From contig JAKLZD010000137.1 in assembly GCA_024256245.1 (NCBI GenBank), positions 1 through 7,377 of the forward strand: a DNA stretch of 7,377 nt, given 5' to 3'. The notes below the pieces were generated by a model, which saw only the letters and a program-made list of their open reading frames with translations, had not been told where the DNA came from and searched no databases. Of this stretch, positions 1-4,183 are shown in pieces. The number at the start of each line of letters is the position of its first letter. Position 1 is the stretch's first letter. The position numbers and the translations under genes are program-made. The stretch comes from Candidatus Methylarchaceae archaeon HK01M (GTDB taxonomy: Archaea > Thermoproteota > Nitrososphaeria > Nitrososphaerales > JACAEJ01).

Positions 1-1195
1 AATCTACCTCATTTATAACCTTAGATGAGACATCATTTGCTTCATCATAAAGAAGGGGTATTCTATTGGCAAACCTGAAAAGTTTTGTACCTGGTGGGGT
101 GATCTTTCCCCCATAAGCCAGACCGACTTCTACAATAAAAGGAAAACCTGAGTAAGCGGAGGGGGGGCGGGTGGCTACAGCTACGAACTCTGGTCCCAAC
201 TCTTTCTCGATACCGACTATCAGATTTTTTTTTCCGAGTGGAGATAGACAGCTTGCGTCCGGCTGTAGGAAATTATCGTACTCATGTAGGGCTCTGATGA
301 ACTTTGTAATATCATCGTTAGATAGGCTCTTTGGGTTTCTATTTTGATCGAAACCAACATAATCAAGGAACTTTTGTGCGACTCTATCGCCGACTCTATG
401 AAAGTTTTTTGATATGAACTTGACCATGGTATCTTCCTTTGATTGTCTGATCAATCTACGAAGGGCTTCAACATCCATCCCATAAGGATGAGGTAAGGTC
501 TCTTTCGACGGGGGTGGCATGCTTTTTGAGCCCCTATCATAAATAATTAAGCGCCCATAAGGATCAACAAATGTTATATTGGCGTAAGGCGTTACCATGG
601 CTGCCTGCTTAAAGTATTCTCTGACCTTTTGAGATGCTCTTTGGTAATCACCATTCAAGGATAATCTTACTGTAGTCCCAGTAGACCCTTCAGCCGGATG
701 AGAAGACTTCTTCAGAATTATTGGGGCATTCTCTTGTATGTCAATAAGTATGTCAAAATTAAAGGCTTGAACCCCATCGACCGATGTAGTTATACTTACT
801 GGTTTATTAGTTGTTATCTGACCATAAAGTATCGCCATAGTGCCACCCATGCCGAACATGCCTCTTGACTGCTTTAATTGAAATTTTGAGCCGAAGAAGA
901 CTTGACCAAAAGCCTTTGGAACATGTTTAGGAGGGATGCCAGGGCCATTGTCCTGCACCTTGATAGAGTATGCCTTAGGATCTGAATCAGTTGTATAGGG
1001 ATCTAAAGGAGTTACCCTGACAAAGACGTCTGGAAGTATGCTATAAAGTTCACATGCATCAAGACTATTCTCAAAGAGTTCTCTGATAGCTGAATACAAT
1101 GCACGAGAAGGGCTAGTGAATCCAGCTAGATCTCTATTCCTATAGAAGAACTCACTGGGAGAGATTTCGGAGAATTCAATACGTTCGTCGATCAA
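1..1195 (-). CDS. top6B: DNA topoisomerase VI subunit B (partial, C-terminus beyond left edge)
   Basis: ATPase subunit of the type IIB topoisomerase Topo VI (A2B2 with the Spo11-like Top6A), which relaxes and decatenates DNA by ATP-gated strand passage. About 398 residues are visible. The GHKL ATPase motifs are clear: N-box ELFENSLDA (39-47, with general base Glu39 and Mg-binding Asn43), G1 box DNGPGI (82-87), lid/G2 RGMFGMGGT (111-119) and G3 GSTGT (170-174). PHPYGMD marks the H2TH domain, and a transducer start containing TRPPSAYSGFPF precedes the edge. The switch lysine of the transducer should lie just outside the window. The start is TTG at 1195: an in-frame stop at 1217-1219 leaves no other standard start upstream. 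It begins one base after the KH gene stop, so the two are very likely co-transcribed and translationally coupled. The family is usually about 500-530 residues, so roughly a quarter is missing; Top6A is expected next. Confidence 0.96.
   Translation of the reverse strand, partial: MIDERIEFSEISPSEFFYRNRDLAGFTSPSRALYSAIRELFENSLDACELYSILPDVFVRVTPLDPYTTDSDPKAYSIKVQDNGPGIPPKHVPKAFGQVFFGSKFQLKQSRGMFGMGGTMAILYGQITTNKPVSITTSVDGVQAFNFDILIDIQENAPIILKKSSHPAEGSTGTTVRLSLNGDYQRASQKVREYFKQAAMVTPYANITFVDPYGRLIIYDRGSKSMPPPSKETLPHPYGMDVEALRRLIRQSKEDTMVKFISKNFHRVGDRVAQKFLDYVGFDQNRNPKSLSNDDITKFIRALHEYDNFLQPDASCLSPLGKKNLIVGIEKELGPEFVAVATRPPSAYSGFPFIVEVGLAYGGKITPPGTKLFRFANRIPLLYDEANDVSSKVINEVD
158..174 (+). other. 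G-rich tract inside top6B
   Basis: Four G runs of 2, 7, 3 and 2 bases separated by single bases, encoding the conserved TRPPSA segment of Top6B on the other strand. It could form a short-looped two-layer quadruplex on the plus (template) strand, but protein conservation explains much of it. Confidence 0.3.
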
Positions 1196-1196
1196 G

Positions 1197-1757
1197 TTAA
1201 AACTCTTCCCAAAGTTTCATACGATCTATTTTGGCTTTTCTCTTCTCTCTCTGAAGCATATTGTATACCGTCTTGTGGATGCTTCCCGAAGCAAGCATAT
1301 CTATCGCCTCTAAAGCCGCTCTGACTTCATCTATCCTACCTACAACACTTGCAGTATGACCAAAGACTGAGATATAAGTACCGGTGAGCTCCTCTATAGT
1401 CCTTCTACCCTTGCCTCCTAGTCCTATGATCCTACCCTTTATGCGCTCCAGAGAGCTACTGGACTTGCCTGCATAGTCTCTTAGATCGACCACACTCAAA
1501 ACGATTTCTTCGTCTAAAAGCTTGAAGGCCCTATGAGGCGAGAAGCCCCTTCCTATTGCCGTTACTATCTCTGTTGCCTTGAAGGGCTGTGACCGTGCAA
1601 TATCGCTCCCTGAATCGATCGTAACCTCTCCAGTCTTGCTATCGATAGATAGGGTTACGCTACATCTACGCTCTATCTCGCTCTTTATTGCTCCACTCTT
1701 TCCCACTACAACTCCTATACGATCTTGTGGGAGCTTCAAAGTCCTTTGAAAGCTCAA
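1197..1757 (-). CDS. Dim2/Pno1-type KH-domain rRNA-processing protein
   Basis: Archaeal homologue of eukaryotic Dim2/Pno1, which binds near the 3' end of the small-subunit rRNA during late maturation; archaeal family members have been reported to contact aIF2-alpha (from memory). With the start chosen here it has 186 residues and two KH modules. The first contains GVVVGKSGAIKSEI (GxxG loop 19-22); the second contains GRIIGLGGKGRRTIEELTG (GxxG loop 112-115), the signature IIGxxGKxRxxIEELTG form. The C-terminus is basic and helical. The longest frame starts at 1811, 18 codons upstream, but the TTG at 1757 is preferred. It sits in a TTGA overlap with the Rio1 stop, has GGGTGG seven bases upstream (1765-1770), and gives the expected short N-terminus leading straight into the first KH strand. 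Its place directly after Rio1 in an aIF1A cluster supports a role in 30S biogenesis. Confidence 0.93.
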   Translation of the reverse strand: MSFQRTLKLPQDRIGVVVGKSGAIKSEIERRCSVTLSIDSKTGEVTIDSGSDIARSQPFKATEIVTAIGRGFSPHRAFKLLDEEIVLSVVDLRDYAGKSSSSLERIKGRIIGLGGKGRRTIEELTGTYISVFGHTASVVGRIDEVRAALEAIDMLASGSIHKTVYNMLQREKRKAKIDRMKLWEEF

Positions 1758-2533
1758 GCATAAACCACCCTTTTCAAGACTCTTTCCAAAGATTCCACCC
1801 TTAAACCACACTTAATAAAGAAACGATTCACGTTGGTTATATCTCTTATAAGAAACTCTTTAGCAAGTGGATGCCTTACATCGACAGCGGAGCCAAAGTC
1901 AAAGACGATGAGACGCTTACCATGCTTGAAGATGTTGTACTCTGATAGGTCTGCATGAACTAGATTCGCATCTTTATAAAGCTTCTTAATCAAAGAGATA
2001 ACTCTCCTATAGTCATTCTGTTTCACACCGATTTCATTAAGGAGAGGGGCGGGACTCCCATTGTTACCGATGAAATCCATCACTAGTACATTTCTTTTGA
2101 TAGCGAAGGGTCTTGGCGCAGGAATACCGGCATCATAAACCGTCATGAGGTTCTTATACTCTTTTTGCGCCCAAAGTTCGACTATATTACGTGAGCCCCG
2201 CTTGACATTCTTAAAACGTGGGTCTCCAATTATGTAAGGTAATCTTTTCTTGAACTCGACTGTAACGGTCAGATAAATTTTCACTGCAACTGAAGAACCG
2301 TCATCCCTCTCCCCCCAATAAACTCTTGCCTCCTTCCCTGAGCTAACGACTCCATTCAAACATCTTAGTACTTTGGAATTCATAAGGTGATGGAGGGCGA
2401 TCAGAGTCCGTTTATCGAAAACTTCTTCTACAACCTCATAATCATCAGAGTCCTTCCTAAGGACCCTGCTCTCCTTCTCATACTTCGATATCCTTCGTGA
2501 GAGCTTCTTTTCAGTCTTATCATCTAATTCCAT
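1754..2533 (-). CDS. rio1: RIO1-type atypical serine kinase/ATPase
   Basis: Atypical protein kinase/ATPase of the RIO family, acting in the final cytoplasmic maturation of the small ribosomal subunit. From the ATG at 2533 it has 259 residues. An N-terminal charged helix and EEVFDKRTLIALHHL, a typical Rio1 segment, are followed by the nucleotide loop VSSGKEARVYWG (RIO STGKEA loop), the phosphate-contacting lysine in VAVKIY (Lys85), catalytic loop HADLSEYN (Asp195, Asn200), metal-binding FDFGSAV (Asp212) and the family tail HPLAKEFLIRDITNVNRFF. The longest frame starts at a TTG at 2575 (273 residues) with no clear ribosome-binding site; the ATG gives a length nearer to archaeal Rio1, although its upstream site is also weak. 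The usual Gln after the metal-binding segment (DxxQ in RIO proteins) reads as Ser. The stop overlaps the KH gene start by four bases and aIF1A lies upstream, so it is part of one operon. Confidence 0.93.
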   Translation of the reverse strand: MELDDKTEKKLSRRISKYEKESRVLRKDSDDYEVVEEVFDKRTLIALHHLMNSKVLRCLNGVVSSGKEARVYWGERDDGSSVAVKIYLTVTVEFKKRLPYIIGDPRFKNVKRGSRNIVELWAQKEYKNLMTVYDAGIPAPRPFAIKRNVLVMDFIGNNGSPAPLLNEIGVKQNDYRRVISLIKKLYKDANLVHADLSEYNIFKHGKRLIVFDFGSAVDVRHPLAKEFLIRDITNVNRFFIKCGLRVESLERVLKRVVYA

Positions 2534-2594
2534 AATCGATAATACATCTAAAGATGGGAGAAGATGATATCTCAAGTGCTAACAGTTTACAATG

Positions 2595-2903
2595 CTACAG
2601 TTCCTTTGGAACGTGGTTCTTCTCTTTCAACCAGTCCACTTGTGCCAATGTATATCTCCAGAGTATATCCCCCCTCTCGTCGTTGAAGTCCCATGGTGCA
2701 ATTATCACAACATCGTTCTCTCTTATCCATATTCTCCTCTTCAGTTTTCCTCTAATCCTCCCCAACCTTGTCTTACCATCAGAGCATTTTACCATGATAT
2801 TGTCGCCCCCCATAAGTTTGATGACTCTACCAAACAACTGTCCGTCACCGGGGAGAGTGAGCTCCTTTAATTCCTCTTCACTTAGGACTTTTCTCTTTCC
2901 CAT
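2595..2903 (-). CDS. eif1A: Translation initiation factor aIF1A
   Basis: Archaeal orthologue of eIF1A/IF1, a small factor that occupies the 30S A site during initiation and helps start-codon selection. The 102-residue length fits the family. It has a basic N-terminal tail, then an S1-like OB fold: GQLFGRVIKLMGGDNIMVKC, the basic GRIRGKLKRRIWIRENDVVII strand-turn-strand typical of aIF1A, and the PWDFNDERGDILWRY segment with the C-terminal helix. The start is ATG at 2903 with GTGAT (2909-2913), complementary to the archaeal 16S tail, five bases upstream. It is the promoter-proximal gene of the aIF1A - Rio1 - KH - Top6B cluster, which places initiation, 30S maturation and DNA topology genes under one likely promoter. 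There are 61 bases to the preferred Rio1 start. Confidence 0.95.
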   Translation of the reverse strand: MGKRKVLSEEELKELTLPGDGQLFGRVIKLMGGDNIMVKCSDGKTRLGRIRGKLKRRIWIRENDVVIIAPWDFNDERGDILWRYTLAQVDWLKEKNHVPKEL

Positions 2904-2908
2904 TCGTA

Positions 2909-2913
2909 ATCAC
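2909..2913 (-). promoter_or_regulatory. Ribosome-binding site of aIF1A
   Basis: GTGAT on the minus strand, five bases before the ATG. It matches the archaeal GGAGGTGAT Shine-Dalgarno core and uses the same spacing as the Mop gene site at 4004-4008, so it helps set the expected start geometry in this genome. Confidence 0.7.
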
Positions 2914-2941
2914 TTCAATAAATCAGCTTTCAAAAGGATAT

Positions 2942-2966
2942 TTCATAAACAAGAATATATCTTTTA
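2942..2966 (-). promoter_or_regulatory. Candidate BRE/TATA promoter of the aIF1A cluster
   Basis: On the minus strand a purine-rich GCGGTAAAA is followed by GATATATT (2954-2961), a TATA-like element about 55 bases before the aIF1A ATG. With the usual archaeal TATA-to-start distance of about 25 bases, transcription would begin near 2930 and leave a leader of roughly 25-30 bases that includes the GTGAT site. A second AT-rich choice, TTTATGAA, lies closer to the gene. No start site can be proven from sequence alone. Confidence 0.4.
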
Positions 2967-3033
2967 CCGCTTTCCTTTGCCGATCTTAATAACTTAGATG
3001 TTGACAGATCAAATAAATCTGGACGATAAAGTC

Positions 3034-3041
3034 TAAATAAA
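3034..3041 (+). promoter_or_regulatory. Candidate TATA box of the zinc-ribbon membrane gene
   Basis: TAAATAAA lies 37-44 bases upstream of the TTG start at 3078, which would put the transcription start near 3060 and give a very short leader. Upstream, CAGAT (3005-3009) and ATCTG (3017-3021) form a small inverted repeat around an AT-rich centre; it could be an operator or chance. This intergenic stretch must serve both this gene and the divergent aIF1A cluster. Confidence 0.35.
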
Positions 3042-3077
3042 CCAACCAATCATATACGAAACATAAGATGAGTTGAT

Positions 3078-3500
3078 TTGGTCACATGTAAGCGATGTGG
3101 TTTCAAGAATCCAGAAGAGTTTTTTTTCTGCGGCAATTGTGGTTTTAAGCTTTCAGAAAAAGTCCCTTCTATATCATCCCCCCTCAGTGCTTTGGCATAC
3201 CTTCATATGGTTGGTGGGGCCTACCTGATTCTCTCTATAATATTGTTGTGGGGGGCTTTTATAGAGGTATCTCTCTTCCTCTTTGTTGGAGGCTTTCTGA
3301 ACCTTTACATAGGTTGGAGGTTATATAACAAGAAAGTTCCTAGGATGGCATGGGTTATCTCTTTAACAGCCACTACATTCGGTCTACTTTATACATTTCA
3401 GTGGTTCATTTTTATACCAGATTGGATGATCTTCATAATGATAGCTGTTGCTCTTTGGCAAAGCTTACCAGCCTTAAAAGAAGCGAGCATTAAAAGATGA
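3078..3500 (+). CDS. Zinc-ribbon membrane protein of unknown function
   Basis: Small protein of 140 residues, not assignable to a named family. The N-terminus is a rubredoxin-like zinc ribbon: Cys4-x2-Cys7 and Cys18-x2-Cys21 (CKRCGF ... CGNCGFKL), the double CxxC pattern of zinc-ribbon domains often attached to archaeal membrane proteins. After a Ser/Pro linker (29-38) come about four hydrophobic helices near residues 41-62, 63-82, 89-108 and 110-128, rich in aromatic residues. The ribbon would sit at the membrane surface, with its side not determinable here. The start is TTG at 3078; a stop at 3069-3071 closes the frame upstream, so this is the only standard start before the first cysteine. 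It is a single gene, divergent from the aIF1A cluster and convergent with the Mop gene, so context gives no functional clue. A run of eight T (3120-3127) encodes its Phe stretch. Confidence 0.8.
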   Translation: MVTCKRCGFKNPEEFFFCGNCGFKLSEKVPSISSPLSALAYLHMVGGAYLILSIILLWGAFIEVSLFLFVGGFLNLYIGWRLYNKKVPRMAWVISLTATTFGLLYTFQWFIFIPDWMIFIMIAVALWQSLPALKEASIKR

Positions 3501-3611
3501 ACATAAAAACTATAATTTCGCAAATTTAATGATTATCCATACACTGGTTTCGATAATTAACAATTTAAATCAGACATTCAAACCTATTTTGAATGGATCA
3601 ACAAGTTGTCA

Positions 3612-3632
3612 TTTTTTCTGACTTTCAAAAAA
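3612..3632. terminator. Candidate bidirectional T-tract terminator
   Basis: Six T at 3612-3617 on the plus strand and six A at 3627-3632 (six T on the minus strand) flank nine bases. Archaeal RNA polymerase stops at oligo-T in the non-template strand, and the two flanking genes converge here, so each T run could end one of them. It lies about 112 bases after the zinc-ribbon gene and about 157 bases after the Mop gene. Confidence 0.4.
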
Positions 3633-3710
3633 CTGTAAGAGATATAAAATTACTTCTCATCACTAAAGGATGCGTTAGACAAAGAGTTGATTAAGATAAA
3701 GTAATCCAAT

Positions 3711-3746
3711 AAAAGGGGTGTAGGGACTTTATTATCAACCCGCCCC
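3711..3746 (-). terminator. Candidate hairpin plus T-tract after the Mop gene
   Basis: On the minus strand GGGG (3743-3746) and GGG (3739-3741) can pair with CCC (3723-3725) and CCCC (3715-3718) around a 13-base AT-rich loop with an asymmetric internal bulge, followed at once by TTTT (3711-3714). It begins 43 bases past the Mop stop. The GC arms stand out in an otherwise AT-rich stretch. A terminator is the simplest reading; a transcript-stabilising or protein-binding structure is possible. Confidence 0.4.
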
Positions 3747-3780
3747 AAAAATCTAGGAGACATTTGTTTTGACTGTGAAG

Positions 3781-3801
3781 TTTAGACTTTAGTCTTTAGC
3801 T
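3781..3801. repeat. Three tandem TTTAGNN heptamers over the Mop stop codon
   Basis: TTTAGAC, TTTAGTC and TTTAGCT follow one another with period seven and include the Mop stop codon. AGACT-TT-AGTCT within it is also a short inverted repeat. It is most likely a minor local duplication. Confidence 0.4.
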
Positions 3802-3998
3802 ATCAAGACCTCTGTTGCTTTTATAATCACTTTCACACAATCTCCTGTATTTATGTCTAAGTCTTCTACGGCTTCCTTCGATATAATGGCAGTCACGACG
3901 GTTGGAGCTTTAATCTCTACCTTTACAGTGGCTGTTATAATGCCCTCTTCTACCTCTCTCACAATACCTTCTATTTGGTTTCTTGCACTAATTTTCAA
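3789..3998 (-). CDS. mop: Stand-alone Mop/TOBE molybdate-binding protein
   Basis: Small cytoplasmic oxyanion-binding protein of the molbindin (Mop/TOBE) family, which assembles into oligomers that bind molybdate or tungstate for storage or homeostasis. From the chosen start it has 69 residues, the usual length for a single Mop domain: KISARNQIEGIV, then VKVEIKAPTVVTAIISKEAVEDLDI, NTGDCVKVIIKATEVLIA. The SARN opening, the T-A-x-I-[ST]-x-E-x-x-x-x-L stretch and the closing IKATEVxIA are family hallmarks. The longer frame begins with GTG at 4007, but that GTG lies inside a GGTGA ribosome-binding site (4004-4008) placed five bases before TTG 3998, and family members typically begin MKISARN, so TTG 3998 is preferred. 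It appears to be a single gene between the polymerase terminator region and a convergent neighbour. No molybdate transporter or molybdoenzyme gene is in the window. Confidence 0.88.
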   Translation of the reverse strand: MKISARNQIEGIVREVEEGIITATVKVEIKAPTVVTAIISKEAVEDLDINTGDCVKVIIKATEVLIAKD

Positions 3999-4003
3999 GA
4001 TCT

Positions 4004-4008
4004 TCACC
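4004..4008 (-). promoter_or_regulatory. Ribosome-binding site that sets the Mop start
   Basis: GGTGA on the minus strand, five bases before TTG 3998. It overlaps the alternative upstream GTG codon, which argues against that codon as the start. Confidence 0.7.
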
Positions 4009-4036
4009 TATGGAGCATATCATTAGTTATCAAATC

Positions 4037-4051
4037 AATAAATGTTTTATT
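4037..4051 (-). promoter_or_regulatory. Candidate BRE/TATA promoter of the Mop gene
   Basis: On the minus strand AAATAAAACA precedes TTTATT (4037-4042), 39-44 bases before TTG 3998. The expected transcription start about 25 bases downstream would leave a leader of 15-20 bases just long enough for the GGTGA site. Confidence 0.4.
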
Positions 4052-4080
4052 TCATCTCTTCGAATTCTTGATATAATAGT

Positions 4081-4093
4081 AGTAAAAAATAAA
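4081..4093 (-). terminator. Candidate T-tract terminator of the polymerase operon
   Basis: TTTATTTTTTACT on the minus strand, about 90 bases after the polymerase stop codon. Oligo-T of this kind is the known archaeal intrinsic signal. It lies just upstream of the Mop promoter, a sensible place to insulate the two units. Confidence 0.45.
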
Positions 4094-4145
4094 GGGCAGA
4101 GACAAACGTCCCACCAACTGATAGAGAGACACATTTACGATGCAT

Positions 4146-4159
4146 TTTATGATCATAAA
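4146..4159. repeat. Perfect 14-bp palindrome
   Basis: TTTATGATCATAAA is a perfect inverted repeat with no spacer, lying 25 bases past the polymerase stop and about 100 bases upstream of the Mop promoter. Flanking bases partly continue the symmetry in broken form (ATGCATT to the left, GGAATGTAT to the right). It could be a dimeric regulator site or a weak 3'-end hairpin; AT-rich DNA makes chance a real option. Confidence 0.35.
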
Positions 4160-4183
4160 GGAATGTATTTTATTAATTTCCCG

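Larger units (their letters stand above)
3501..3788. other. Noncoding AT-rich intergenic region between convergent genes
   Basis: No reading frame with protein-like composition or a ribosome-binding site was found on either strand. The stretch holds a paired T6/A6 element (3612-3632) and a GC hairpin (3715-3746), both consistent with ending transcription of the two converging genes. No tRNA fold, long repeat or mobile-element boundary is visible. Confidence 0.6.

Noticed and set aside
1758..1811. 18-codon N-terminal extension of the KH protein
   Set aside because: It lies wholly within the end of Rio1, has no clear ribosome-binding site and precedes the normal family N-terminus; TTG 1757 has GGGTGG before it.
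2534..2575. TTG start for Rio1 with 14 extra residues
   Set aside because: No ribosome-binding site is seen and the ATG at 2533 gives the more usual length. This is not decisive; it remains possible.
2554..2997. Plus-strand frames opposite aIF1A
   Set aside because: They are antisense to a strongly conserved gene, have unprotein-like composition and run over its promoter.
3501..3788. Small RNA or tRNA gene in the convergent gap
   Set aside because: No cloverleaf, no box C/D or similar motif, and the only stem is better read as a terminator.
3999..4007. GTG start for the Mop gene
   Set aside because: The GTG is part of the GGTGA ribosome-binding site that serves TTG 3998.
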